Position numbers and translations under genes: made by a program. Below, piece by piece: positions 54,901 to 64,000 of a stretch of 64,000 nucleotides of DNA. Numbering within the stretch: the first letter of the stretch is position 1; every line of letters starts with the position of its first letter. Source of the stretch: Lingula anatina (lineage: Eukaryota; Brachiopoda; Lingulata; Lingulida; Lingulidae). The DNA is taken from NCBI RefSeq assembly GCF_001039355.2, contig NW_019775391.1:16043-80042 (forward strand). The letters are read 5' to 3'. The notes under the pieces were generated by a model, which ran no database searches, was not told the origin of the DNA, and saw only the letters and a program-made list of their open reading frames with translations.

Positions 54901-56912
54901 TACATTAGTCAACAAGGAATAGTTAATGACAATGAAATTCTGTAACAGTTGACAAATCTGAAACGTGTACACTGTTATCAGATGTGATCGTTATTAATAA
55001 CGATTGTTTATTTGTTTCAGTCCCAATCCCACTATCTACACCTGTTGATATCAGAAAGTTTATTGAAACCAAAAGGTTATAAGGTGAAATAATTTGACAG
55101 CACATGTTTGGGCTAATCATATTTATTATTTTATGGAGTATTGCCAGATACCACATCAAGGTGACACATGTAGGCAGTGGATGTTCATGAGATTAGGAAT
55201 TAAGAACCAGCCTTCTGGCTGGAAAAAGGTTCTCTCTGGATATTAATTTGCTCTATGCCATTTCTCAGGCCAGATGTACTAAATTGGTAAAAAGATCAAT
55301 TTCTCCAGAAGAAGAACACCCCTTTGAAATTTCTGGTTACAAGCCTGCAAAATAGAGTTTCATCAAACCTGTGACAAAATGGCAAAAAAGGAAATTTCTA
55401 AGCCAAAGTACATGTAAATCACATTTTGTATTTGCATTAAACTCCTCAGCTGCAGCCTTGTACAAACTTGTAAAGTTTACCTTAAATACCACAATTAGAA
55501 CATGCACATAGTACACATACACCTGTGCACACATATGTAAGCATATGTAGGTACATACTCAGCAGCCTGTATTTTCTGCTTCATGGGCCAGGGTTGGTCT
55601 CTACAGCTCTGGAGGAAATGGAGGTGGAAGCTGATACTCTCCTTCACAGAGCCTCTGTCCTGGTACCTGCCTCCGTCACCTTGGTAAAGTTGTCCAGTGT
55701 CATTTGACCTGCAAATATGCAGTACATGCAAGGTGTACTTAGATGACATATTGGTTAAACTTTAAGAAAAAGTGCACGGTCCTAGAAATGAGACTGTGCA
55801 TTTCATTCAGAATTCTTCACTTTTCTCTGTCTGCAAATCTGACAAGTTAAACGTAATACATGTATGATAAACTTTAAGTTAATGTTATTGACTGCATAAT
55901 GCAGAAGGTCGTTTTCCCAGATTTGGTCCAGGCAGTCAGTAATGATTCTGCGTGTAGCCTGTCGCCTTATGTGGCTTGTGTGCCCGGGCAATGTATGGTT
56001 AAAACGGAAGAGGCAGTTGAACGGTAGCCATTATTTAATATCCTACCTTGCGTCTGTATAAAACTGATGATATCTAGATCATCTCATGTAGTCATAGCCA
56101 TTATTTAATATCTTACCTTGCGTCTGTATAAAACTGATGATATCTAGATCATCTCATGTAGTCATAGCCATTATTTAATATCCTACCTTGCCTCTGTATA
56201 AAACTGATGATATCTAGACCGTCTCATGTAGTCATAGCCATTATTTAATATCCTACCTTGCCTCAGTATAAAACTGATGATATCTAGACCGTCTCATGTA
56301 GTCATAGCCATTATTTAATATCCTACCTTGCCTCTGTATAAAACTGATGATATCTAGACCGTCTCATGTAGTCATAGCCATTATTTAATATCTTACCTTG
56401 CCTCTGTATAAAACTGATGATATCTAGATCGTCTCATGTAGTCTACATCACTAAGCCCTGGGACTGTGCTACGGCTTCTGGTGGAAGTTCTTCTCATCAC
56501 ATTATTACCAGAGCCTGAATTCATAGTTCACTTTATATCTGATATTACACAGTAACTGTTATAGGTCATCGGTCACATGTTTAATTTTTTATTACTATGT
56601 TTATATTCACTTTTCTGCATGTTTAGTATTGAATGATTTATTTATTTTATAATGTATATATTTATTCATTTATTTAATTTATCTCTTTACATGCATGCTA
56701 GCTTGCTTTCATTCATTATTTTTTTCAAGGATATCCTAAATGTACTAGATGTAAGTTTACAATAATTTTATAACATAAACTTTATTACCAGTAAAGAGAG
56801 AAATGTATACTAGCTGACATTTAAATCATCTTTACCTACCATATTCTGAATAACCATCATCTTGGTGCAGAAGATGGATGCTTTCTTCTTCAAGTGGGAT
56901 TCGACCACTCAT
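45253..56912 (-). CDS. TMC: Transmembrane channel-like (TMC) protein, 15 exons, internal segment missing
   Basis: TMC proteins are multi-pass membrane proteins related to TMEM16/OSCA; some members form the hair-cell mechanotransduction channel. Exons (5' to 3'): 56912-56840, 56514-56397, 55708-55559, 54809-54734, 54541-54460, 52997-52891, 52341-52297, 51854-51712, 50833-50686, 48285-48097, 47907-47633, 46783-46628, 46057-45979, 45688-45640, 45320-45253. All phases agree, giving 585 residues. Family signatures: SIWKGNIKKIEAYFGTGVSS with YFVFLRTLLWLNLVMGVLVF (first membrane segment), FFYGFYDSS and MLPLAYFMTNLVVILY (second), CCWETVVGEEIFKVVLLDI, VLELIYGQGLIWLGLYFSPL, and PSRDCGPFRALD. About 130-150 residues expected between RTDFK (exon 9) and the CWET exon are absent; that interval is the 71-bp array. 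The paralogue is not certain (TMC5/7-like rather than TMC1/2). Confidence 0.9.
46035..46245 (-). repeat. 48-49-bp minisatellite, 4 copies plus a partial, each carrying the TMC exon 13 acceptor
   Basis: Unit starts at 46035, 46084, 46132, 46181 and 46230 (CACGGTAATA, or CATGGTAATA in the fourth). On the minus strand each of the four full copies has TATTTCAG|ACTAG. The functional acceptor puts the exon start at 46057. The next copy (exon start 46105) is exactly 48 nt away and open, adding 16 residues in frame; the one beyond reaches a stop. Confidence 0.92.
46435..46575 (-). repeat. Partial duplicate of TMC exon 12 end, with a ruined donor
   Basis: 46482-46534 on the minus strand reads INIILTPAVFVPMIIIL, a diverged copy of the end of exon 12 (INIILSPAVFVPVIIIL). 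Its donor position reads ATAAGT in place of GTAAGT. The flanks, including ACACTGAAATCT, are duplicated as well. A non-functional pseudo-exon inside the intron. Confidence 0.85.
46803..46870. repeat. GA microsatellite
   Basis: About 34 uninterrupted GA dinucleotides just upstream (in TMC sense) of exon 12's acceptor. The CT-rich strand is the sense strand and so extends the polypyrimidine context. Confidence 0.95.
47054..47440 (+). mobile_element. Retroelement-like ORF with SGNH-hydrolase fold, fragment
   Basis: 128-residue ORF: Gln/Pro-rich start (QQPQQPQAPEQAPGPTPPQ), then KMLIIGDSMMRNV (block I, GDS) and VVLHAGTNNIE (block III, GTNN in place of the more usual GxND). This pattern is typical of SGNH/GDSL esterase-like domains in ORFs of LINE-type elements and their relatives in marine invertebrates. 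It lies antisense inside a TMC intron and ends soon after the GTNN block, so it is a fragment. An N at 47473 follows it. Confidence 0.6.
47633..48285 (-). CDS. TMC: TMC core exons 10-11 (CWET motif and pore-region helices)
   Basis: Exon 48285-48097 carries CCWETVVGEEIFKVVLLDI, the hallmark TMC sequence, and LRACLVKCLGLTQK. Exon 47907-47633 carries YGEFSIATSVLELIYGQ, GLIWLGLYFSPLLPLIAVV, KMFRASRSGNFYLALLL and a hydrophobic helix to the GTATGT donor. Joins are phase 0 and phase 2. Confidence 0.95.
48425..50618. repeat. 71-bp tandem array, about 31 copies
   Basis: Units begin TGTGTTGTGGGTGGCAGAG at 48425, 48496, 48567 ... 50555; spacing is exactly 71, copies look identical by eye, and the last copy is partial. 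It starts right after an N at 48424. It occupies the intron between TMC exons 9 and 10, where coding exons for the middle membrane segments would be expected. Confidence 0.97.
50686..51854 (-). CDS. TMC: TMC exons 8-9
   Basis: Exon 51854-51712 codes FVQNTIFFYGFYDSS then DYMLPLAYFMTNLVVILY (second membrane helix). Exon 50833-50686 codes KTGTTEDYPFSWRLFCSWD and VKEKISAIRTDFK, matching the TMC intracellular loop (pyS.kvF.sWD). Junction codon AGG is split 2/1. Confidence 0.92.
51111..51360. repeat. 40-bp tandem repeat, 6 copies plus partial
   Basis: Units start at 51111, 51151, 51191, 51231, 51271, 51311 and 51351 with GCAATCAGAT or GCAGTCAGAT and contain ACTCTTGCTGAAT. The same words occur in inverted orientation at about 51545-51570 and directly at about 19580-19605, so the unit derives from an interspersed element. 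Confidence 0.9.
51455..51607. repeat. Two-copy repeat, inverted relative to the 40-bp array
   Basis: Two direct copies of TTGCATTTAGC-AGAGTCCGT followed by AGTGCCCAGTAGCTAGTACA. The first part is the reverse complement of the 40-bp repeat core, so the pair of regions forms an imperfect inverted repeat of a possible non-autonomous DNA transposon. Confidence 0.65.
51886..51946. repeat. TG microsatellite at a duplication border
   Basis: TG run ending immediately before GAAATGGCACTTAATTCAG, the first sequence shared with the second copy at 59039. A similar TG run lies at about 58909-58957, before that copy. Confidence 0.9.
52297..52997 (-). CDS. TMC: TMC exons 6-7 (first membrane helix)
   Basis: Exon 52997-52891 codes AYFGTGVSSYFVFLRT and LLWLNLVMGVLVFCFISLPQ. 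Exon 52341-52297 codes VLIGDGTVLNATFGL. Both are present again, with silent or no changes, at 60169-60063 and 59479-59435. Confidence 0.93.
52550..52860. repeat. Degenerate GATGTGACAGTGTGTTAG minisatellite
   Basis: Imperfect units of the form GATAGATGTGACAGTGTGTTAG and CTGTGACAATGT. The homologous array is at about 59700-60020 in the second copy, with a different unit count. Words are similar to those of the 71-bp array. Confidence 0.8.
53473..53886. other. Assembly gap (414 N)
   Basis: Run of N. All ORFs across it are meaningless. Confidence 1.
53887..54274. repeat. 161-bp tandem units followed by GACGGC repeat
   Basis: GTGCTGCATATATGCTG begins units at 53887 and 54048, containing CGAACTTGACCTGCGTATTATGA and GTGTTATC. 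The second runs into GTGCACGGCGACGGCGACG repeats. This architecture resembles dispersed elements common in molluscs, which is the basis for a tentative taxonomic hint. Confidence 0.7.
54460..56912 (-). CDS. TMC: TMC N-terminal exons 1-5
   Basis: Exon 56912-56840 starts MSGRIPLEEESIHLLHQ. Exon 56514-56397 is Ser/Arg-rich (RRTSTRSRSTVPG). Exon 55708-55559 ends PWPMKQKIQAAE. Exon 54809-54734 codes QAREFLRLQTGRLDTIDSF. Exon 54541-54460 codes the conserved SLSIWKGNIKKIE. This is a short cytosolic N-terminus leading into the first membrane helix. The start is the first ATG after a region without acceptors in frame. Confidence 0.88.
56025..56444 (-). repeat. 70-bp minisatellite, 6 copies, carrying the TMC exon 2 end and its donor
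   Basis: Copies start at 56025, 56095, 56165, 56235, 56305 and 56375 with TAGCCATTATTTAATATC. On the minus strand each has GACTACATGAGACG ... GAGGCAAG (or a near variant) and then GTAGGA or GTAAGA. The exon uses the copy nearest its body (end 56397, donor GTAAGA); most distal copies have the weaker GTAGGA. Read-through gives a stop at once (AGG TAA). Confidence 0.93.
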
Positions 56913-57653
56913 TTTGTTTGGTATTTACAACTATCATAAAAACACCTGTTACATGCAGAAAAAAAAACTCAGAAATTGTAAATAACAAAAGGAAAAAAAT
57001 AAAAATGTCACCGTGCTACGGTGTAATGTCAGCACTTGACAACTGTGCCACATTAAATCATGCGTCACGAGTTCAAGGGTCATGAACACTTCCTACATAT
57101 CTGAACACCTTGTTACGGTCACTTTATAATAATCTAATCACTGACGGTCGCCTGGTACTAGGCACAGTACTGTATATGACCAAGTTTACATCTACGCCGC
57201 GTCAAAAAACAAAACAAACTATAATGATATTTTTTGACGCTTGAATTATTGAGTAGAATGGAATGCATACATTATTTTCAACTGACAATATACGCATACT
57301 TACGATGATATTATTCTTAACATATCCACCTTACCAAGTAATAACAAACTTCCTACTCACTACAGGTGTGACGTGACTCGAGCGGTTCGTGATTTGACTG
57401 AGCTTCGTATGCACTCCAGGCATCTAGAGCGTCCAATCTCGCACACAAGCACCCCAAAACAAGAGTGAACGTTTATGATGGAAGGTTTGGTCAGTTACAA
57501 CAATCGTTGGCAAAGTGTATGTGACATCCACTCGCTATTTTCAAGAAATTGCTGCAGTCTCAAAATGTTATGACGGTCTGTGCACGTTAATGCTCTGAGA
57601 CCGTGACAAGACAGCCTTGCAAAAACGAGACAACGACCTTGACAAAATCCATC
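56913..57653. promoter_or_regulatory. Shared TMC/BCAS2 head-to-head upstream region
   Basis: Only about 740 bp separate the TMC ATG (minus) from the BCAS2 ATG (plus). The BCAS2-proximal half is richer in CpG. The region is conserved in the second copy (62537-63286). A bidirectional promoter is inferred from position only. Confidence 0.5.
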
Positions 57654-58518
57654 ATGGCGAGCGAGCATGGGGTAGTTGTTGACGCTCTCCCTTATTTTGA
57701 CAAAGGTTACGATGAGCCTGGAGTGAAAGAAGCGGTGAGGACGCATCAGTTTTTCACAAATCTATTCACTAACTAATATCTAACTGATTTGATCTCATTC
57801 CACCTGAAAATAGCATGATAATGAAGAGTTCCAGTCGTTAGTTGTTGAAACCGTCTTAACGGCTAACGTTGGGTGCTAACGCCACACAGGCAACATAACA
57901 AGAAGAGAGCAGATATGTATTTTCGATCTTTATTTCAGGCTCTTGCCTTGGTAGATGAAGAGACCAGAAGATATCGTCCAACTAAGAACTACCTGGATTA
58001 CCTGACCACACCTAACTACAGTGCTTTTGAGGTAACTTTTGTGAGAGAAATGAAGGATGACTACTTGTTTATTGTTTGCTTCATTTTTCACCAAGTCAAA
58101 GGTGGATTTAAGGGGAAGGTCAGATTGAACACATGCCCCTCACTTAGTTATGATGCCCCCCTCCCTCCTTAAATAAATGGATAGATGAATAATACACATA
58201 ACAGTGAACATTTTAACAAGCAGCACAAGACAGATTGATTATTTTTCCAGTCTCAGTACCCTATGTGTAAGAGTAAAATTGCTCTTGTTTGTTTTTTTTT
58301 TTTATTTACTGAGCAAGGAAACCTTCTCCCCCCCCCCCCCACACACACACCATAACCACACATCCACACCCTAATGCAAAATGGTAGATCCCTCAGTGTA
58401 AATTCCTCCTTTAATATGATATATTCTTTCTTCTTTGTTCTTTCCAGACTGAAATTATGAAAAATGAGTTTGAGAGACTCCAAGCCAGATTGCCAATGGA
58501 CATGCTGAGCATGAAAAG
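57654..58518 (+). CDS. BCAS2: BCAS2 / SPF27, exons 1-3 (copy 1), cut off
   Basis: BCAS2 (pre-mRNA-splicing factor SPF27) is a core subunit of the PRP19/NTC complex of the spliceosome. Exon 57654-57734 codes [20 protein letters not shown] then EPGVKEA. Exon 57939-58031 codes [19 protein letters not shown] then [12 protein letters not shown]. Exon 58448-58518 codes [20 protein letters not shown] and SMKR, phase 2, donor GTTAAC (weak). It follows the human protein closely ([43 protein letters not shown]). No further exon follows: an N at 58635 breaks the sequence, and a second BCAS2 start appears at 63287. Confidence 0.95.
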
Positions 58519-58905
58519 GTTAACGTCATGCCATTTTCTTCATATTTAGATACCTGTAGAAACATATTTAAGAGAGAATTCAAAGCTTGTGGCAAACTTG
58601 TGCTCATTTTAAGTTAGCTCAAAACCTTTTATATNCTCCCATGGCTCCGTCGAGCGGTCTCTTTCGAGTCTTCTTCCTTCTGAACTCCCGATCTTAATTC
58701 TAGACGTCTTTTATACATATTTCTTATCTATAGGTGGATTCGGTGCTGCATTATTTGGCGGTACATACGAATTTTAATTATTCAAATTGCACACGTCCAC
58801 TTTAGTAACATAATTACAGGTAAGGTCATAAAGTAGTCGAGTGCACAAGCAATCGACTCTATAAAAAATAATTAAAATGTCTGGAGATTATATTTGTGAA
58901 CTCTA

Positions 58906-58959
<54 letters not shown>

Positions 58960-59038
58960 CCTAAAATGATAACTTACAGTCATTTTTCATCATTTTTTGT
59001 GCATTTTGATAACTTCAGATCTGCAAATAACTGAACAA
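58519..59038. other. Junction segment with single N and TG repeat
   Basis: Contains the N at 58635, sequence of unknown origin on its right (CTCCCATGGCTCCGTCGAGC ...) and a TG run at about 58909-58957. No coding feature recognised. It links copy 1 to copy 2. Confidence 0.6.
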
Positions 59039-59434
59039 TGAAATGGCACTTAATTCAGTTCCCTATAAATTATGATATTGTCTGATAGAAGTGATCAGTT
59101 AGAGAGTGGGACAATTAAAAAGATATCTTCGTTCTTTGCAAATGGGACAAAGAAATACTGGTTCTTTGTGAGTGGGACAATCAAAAGAAATACTGGTACT
59201 GTCTCAGATATCAGTGTGTTAGACATTTAAGATCCAAAGTTGGATGTGACAGTGCTTAAAAAGAGCCAGAAAAAAAGTATTATCTTGGACACCAATGTCA
59301 CATAATGAATGATCATTTTAGACAATATCATGCAATGTATGTAATCCAATGAATTAAAGCTTTACCGTTGATTCTAAAACCACTTAAATACTATATGCAT
59401 GCATGACTCAGTATCAAATAAAGCTTGGACATAC

Positions 59435-62400
59435 CAAACCAAATGTCGCATTCAGAACAGTGCCATCTCCAATGAGAACCTGTAATGTAGATGTATATTT
59501 TTCAGTAAAGGGTGCAGCACACAAAACAGTAATGTAACTTTGTTTCATTCATTGTTAAAAATAAATAATTTAGTAGCTGATTGCAACTGTTATGCCCTGC
59601 ATTATTATATTCATTCCATGACCATGTACTCAGTATTTAAGTGTAAATTGGGTCTTGATAAATAAATGTGTTAGATGCAACGATGTGTAAGATGTAAAAC
59701 CAAGTTAGGTTTGACAATGTGATAGATATGCCAGTGTGTTAGCTGTGACAATGTGATAGATGTGACAGTGTGTTAGCTGTGATTATGTGATAGATGTGAC
59801 AGTGTGTTAGCTATGACAATGTGACAGATGTGACAGTGTGTTAGATGTGACAATGTGATAGATGTGACAGTGTGTTAGATGTGACGATGTGATAGATGTG
59901 ACAGTGTGTTAGATGTGACGATGTGATAGATGTGACAGTGTGTTAGCTGTAACACTGTATTGGGTGTGACAGTGTGTTTGTTGTGAAAGTGTGTTACATG
60001 TGACATGTCAGATATGACAATGAAATTGTGTCCAAAATCAAACTATGATATGAACATTTTACCTGGGGCAGAGATATAAAACAGAAAACCAACACTCCCA
60101 TCACCAGGTTCAGCCAAAGCAAAGTTCTCAAAAAAACAAAATAGGACGACACACCAGTTCCAAAGTAGGCTAAAAATAAAGCGTGAGGCAGAGTTATACA
60201 AATAAAAGGAAAGACCAGGGGTACATCTACCAAAAATCATCAGTTCAACCTAAAATTAGTCTTTGTTTAGCGTATTGAATGTTTTAAAGCCATAGCTAAG
60301 TTCTTACTAAAACTTATTTGAGGAAACTTTGGCAAAGACATAGTTACCTTCTATTTTCTTGATTTTTCCTTTCCAAATAGAGAGACTGAATATAGTATCA
60401 TTAGCCTTTCTGCTAGTTTCTCTTACAGCCTGGGAAAAAAAAATACCATAAGCAATTGGAAATGAATCAAGAATATTTTCTGTATAAAATATTACACAAT
60501 GAAAATAATACAACAATCAAATTAACATGTTAAACTGTACATTTCCTTCCACAAAGTAAATTCATAGTTAAAACTGTTATTCTGCTGTCATTCAATTCTT
60601 TTCCTGTCACACACTGTATCACCTGTAGCTGTCTGTGTTGGAAACTGTCTATAGTATCCAATCTTCCAGTTTGTAGTCTTAAGAACTCACGGGCCTGTCT
60701 GAAATCAGATAATACTGCATACAACAATATATTCAAATGCCATAATTCAAACATTACAATATATTTTGTGAACTCATCGTTGTCTGTGTTACATTAGTCA
60801 ACAAGGAATAGTTAATGACAATGAAATAAATTCTGTAACAGTTGACAAATCTGAAACGTGTACACTGTTATCAGATGTTATCGTTATTAATAACGTTTGT
60901 TTATTTGTTTCAGTCCCAATCCCACTATCTACACCTGTTGATATCAGATAGTTTATTGAAACCAAAAGGTTACAAGGTGAAATAATTTGACAGCACATGT
61001 TTGGGCTAATCATATTTATTATTTTATGGAGTATTGCCAGATACCACATCAAGGTGACACATGTAGGCAGTGGATGTTCATGAGGTTAGGAATTAAGAAC
61101 CAGCCTTCTGGCTGGAAAAAGGTTCTGTTTGGATATTAATTTGCTCTATGCCATTTCTCAGGCCAGATGTGCTAAATTGGTAAAAAGATCAACTTTTCCA
61201 GAAGAAGAACACCCCTTTGAAAATTCTGGTTACAAGCCTGCAAAATAGAGTTTCACCAAACCTGTGACAAAATGGCAAAAAAGGAAATTTCTCAGCCAAA
61301 GTACATGTACTGTAAATCACATTTTGTATTTGCATTAAACTCCTCAGCTACAGCCTTGTACAAACTTGTATAGTTTACCTAAAATACCAAAATTAGAACA
61401 TGCACATATGTCCACATAAACCTGTGCACACATATGTAAGCATATGTAGGTACATACTCAGCAGCCTGTATTTTCTGCCTCATGGGCCAGGGTTGTTCTC
61501 TACAGCTCTGGAGGAAATGGAGGTGGAAGTTGATACTCTCCTTCACAGAGCCTCTGTCCTGGTACCTGCCTCCATCACCTTGGTAAAGTTGTCCAGTGTC
61601 ATTTGACCTGCAAATATGCAGTACATGCAAGGTGTACTTAGATGACAGATCGGTTAAATTTTAAGAAAAAGTGCATGGTCCTAGAAATGAGACTGTGCAT
61701 TTCATTCAGCATTCTTCACTTTTCTAAGTCTGCAAATCTGAAAAGTTATACATGTATGATAAACTTTAAGTTAATGTGATATCCATTATTTAATATCCTA
61801 CCTTGCCTCAGTATAAAACTGATGATATCTAGATCATCTCATGTAGTCATATCCATTATTTAATATCCTACCTTGCCTCAGTATAAAACTGATGATATCT
61901 AGATCGTCTCATGTAGTCATATACTATAGCCATTATTTAATATCCTACCTTGCCTCAGTATAAAACAGATGGTATCTAGATTGTCTCATGTAGTCATAGC
62001 CATTATTAAATATCTTACCTTGCCTCTGTATAAAACTGACGATATCTAGATCGTCTCATGTAGTCTACATCACTAAGCCCTGGGACTGTGCTACGACGCC
62101 TGGTGGAAGTTCTTCTGATCACATTATTACCAGAGCCTGAATTTATAGTTTATAGTTATCTGATATTACACAGTAACTGTTATAGGTCATCGGTCATATG
62201 CTTAATTTTTTAATACTATGTTTATTTACTTTTCTGCATGTTTAGTATTGAATAATTTATTTATTTTATAATGTATAATTATTCATTTATTTAATTTGTC
62301 TCTTTACATGCATGCTAGCTTGCTTTCATTCATTATTTTTTTTCAAGGATATCCTAAATGTACTAGATGTAAGTTTAAAATAATTTTATGAAATACACTT

Positions 62401-62536
62401 CATTAATTACCAGTAAAGAGAGAAATGTATATACTAGCTGACATTTAAATCATCTTTACCTACCATATTCTGAATAACCATCATCTTGGTGCAGAAGATG
62501 GATGCTTTCTTCTTCAAGTGGGATTCGACCACTCAT
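59435..62536 (-). CDS. TMC: TMC, second copy, first seven exons only
   Basis: Exons 62536-62464, 62136-62019, 61607-61458, 60698-60623, 60429-60348, 60169-60063 and 59479-59435 have the same lengths and phases as copy 1. Changes are few and mostly conservative: VMRRTSTRSR to VIRRTSTRRR, SISFHL to SINFHL, RDQPWPMK to REQPWPMR, WKGNI to WKGKI. All frames are open. No exon 8 or later exon follows before the copy ends at 59039, so it is truncated after residue ~217. Confidence 0.9.
61780..62066 (-). repeat. Donor minisatellite of TMC exon 2, second copy, 4 units
   Basis: Same unit as 56025-56444 but four copies, one with a short insertion (CATATACTATAGCC). The exon end is at 62019 with a GTAAGA donor. 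Confidence 0.9.
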
Positions 62537-63286
62537 TTTGTTCTGGTATTGACAACTATCATAAAAACACGTGCCTGTTACATGCAAAAAAAACTCGATC
62601 AGTAATTGTGAATAACAAAAGAAAATAATAAAAATGTCACCGTGCTACGGTCTACTGTCAGCACTTGACAACTGTGCCACATTAAATCATGCGTCACGAG
62701 TTCAAGGGTCATGAACACTTCCTACATATCTGAACACCTTGTTACGGTCACTTTATAATAATCTAATCACTGACGGTCGCCTGGTACTACTACTAGGCAC
62801 AGTAATCAGTATACGACCAAGTTTACATCTACGCCGCGTCAAAAAAAAAAACTATAATGATATTTTTGGACGCTTGAATTATTGAGTAGAATGGAATGCA
62901 TACATTATTTTCAACTGACAATATACGCATACTTACGATGATATTCATCTTAACATATCCACCTTACCAAGTAATAACAAACTTCCTACTCACTACCGGC
63001 GTGACGTGACTCGAGCGGTTCGTGATTTGACTGAGCTTCGTATGCACTCCAGGCATCTAGAGCGTCCAATCTCGCACACAAGCACCCCAAAACAAGAGTG
63101 AACGTATATGATGGGTGGTTTGGTCAGTTACAACAATCGCTGGCAAAGTGTATGTTACATCCACTCGCTATTTTCAAGAAATTGCTGCAGTCTCAAAATG
63201 TTATGACGGTCTGTGCACGTTAATGCTCTGAGACCGTGACAAGACAGCCATGCGAAAACGAGACAACGACCCTGACAAAATCCATC

Positions 63287-63665
63287 ATGGCGAGCGAGCA
63301 CGGGGTTGTTGTTGACGCTCTCCCTTATTTTGACAAAGGTTACGATGAGCCTGGAGTGAAAGAAGCGGTGAGGACACATCAGTTTTTCACAAATCTATTC
63401 ACTAACTAATATCTAACTGATTTGATCTCATTTCCACCTGAAAATAGCATGATAATGAAGAGTTCCAGTCGTTAGTTGTTGAAACCGTCTTAACGGCTAA
63501 CGTTGGGTGCTAACGCCACATAGGCAACATAACAAGAAGAGAGCAGATATGTATTTTCGATCTTTATTTCAGGCTCTTGCCTTGGTAGATGAAGAGACCA
63601 GAAGATATCGTCCAACTAAGAACTACCTGGATTACCTGACCACACCTAACTACAGTGCTTTTGAG
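63287..63665 (+). CDS. BCAS2: BCAS2 / SPF27, exons 1-2 (copy 2), partial at window edge
   Basis: Exons 63287-63367 ([20 protein letters not shown] then EPGVKEA) and 63573-63665 ([19 protein letters not shown] ...) are protein-identical to copy 1; GGGGTAGTT has become GGGGTTGTT, silent. The third exon would lie beyond 64000. If copy 1 is an allelic fragment, this is the start of the complete gene. Confidence 0.93.
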
Positions 63666-63969
63666 GTAACTTTTGTGAGAGAAATGAAGGATGATTACCT
63701 GTTTATTGTTTGCTTATTAATAATTATCTTCATTTTTCACCAAGTCAAATTGGATATAAGGGGAAGGTCAGATTGAACACATGCTCCTCACTTAGTTATG
63801 ATGCCCCCCTCCCTCCTTAAATAAATGGATAGATGAATAATACACATAACAGTGAACATTTTAACAAGCAGCACAAGACAGATTGATTATTTTTCCAGTC
63901 TCAGTACCATATGTGTAAGAGTAAAATTGCTCTTGTCTGTTTTTTTAATATTTACTGAGCAAGGAAACC

Positions 63970-63970
<1 letters not shown>

Positions 63971-64000
<30 letters not shown>
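63971..64000. repeat. C homopolymer at window edge
   Basis: 30 or more C. The homologous place in copy 1 (about 58328-58340) has a shorter C run followed by a CA repeat, so the length here may be an assembly error. Confidence 0.9.

Larger units (their letters stand above)
59039..64000. repeat. Second copy of the TMC 5' half / BCAS2 5' end
   Basis: Collinear with about 51947-58340 in the same orientation. Exons are almost identical and introns differ by scattered substitutions, small indels, minisatellite copy number (4 versus 6) and the 1.28-kb insertion. It ends at the window edge in a C run. Best explained as the alternative haplotype. Confidence 0.93.

Overview
This is animal nuclear DNA: AT-rich, intron-dense (exons of 18 to 546 nt with GT..AG borders) and full of microsatellites, minisatellites and assembly gaps. 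The exon proteins are about equally close to vertebrate orthologues, intron density is high, and a GACGGC-rich interspersed repeat is present. Together these suggest a marine invertebrate, probably a lophotrochozoan such as a mollusc; that placement is inference.

Layout. (1) 0.5-1.6 kb, minus strand: the first three coding exons of PEX2 (peroxisomal RING E3 ligase); the rest lies beyond the left edge. (2) 4.09-43.06 kb, plus strand: a complete gene for rootletin (CROCC), the ciliary rootlet coiled-coil protein. I traced about 32 constitutive exons whose phases all agree; they give a protein of about 2,160-2,210 residues. The gene also carries what look like alternative first exons (two different exons starting MTDW) and three tandem paralogous exons starting VLQYKKK. 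(3) 43.1-45.25 kb: the rootletin 3' flank, with palindromic nuclear-receptor-type sites and a poly(A) signal, converging on the next gene. (4) 45.25-56.91 kb, minus strand: a transmembrane channel-like (TMC) gene in 15 recognised exons. The exons for the expected middle membrane segments are missing exactly where a 31-copy, 71-bp tandem array sits. (5) 57.65-58.52 kb, plus strand: the first three exons of BCAS2 (spliceosomal SPF27), head to head with TMC. (6) 59.04-64.0 kb: a second, slightly diverged copy of the TMC 5' half and the BCAS2 5' end, most simply the other haplotype placed in tandem by the assembler.

The genes are not one pathway: peroxisome biogenesis, ciliary rootlet, membrane channel family and splicing. 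The most interesting signals are structural. Rootletin has internal exon duplication that could yield isoform choice. Four different exon borders in two genes have become minisatellites that repeat the splice donor or acceptor itself. A 71-bp piece of the last rootletin exon is pasted into an upstream intron between 11-bp direct repeats. Isolated N characters coincide with duplications or truncated genes and probably mark contig joins.
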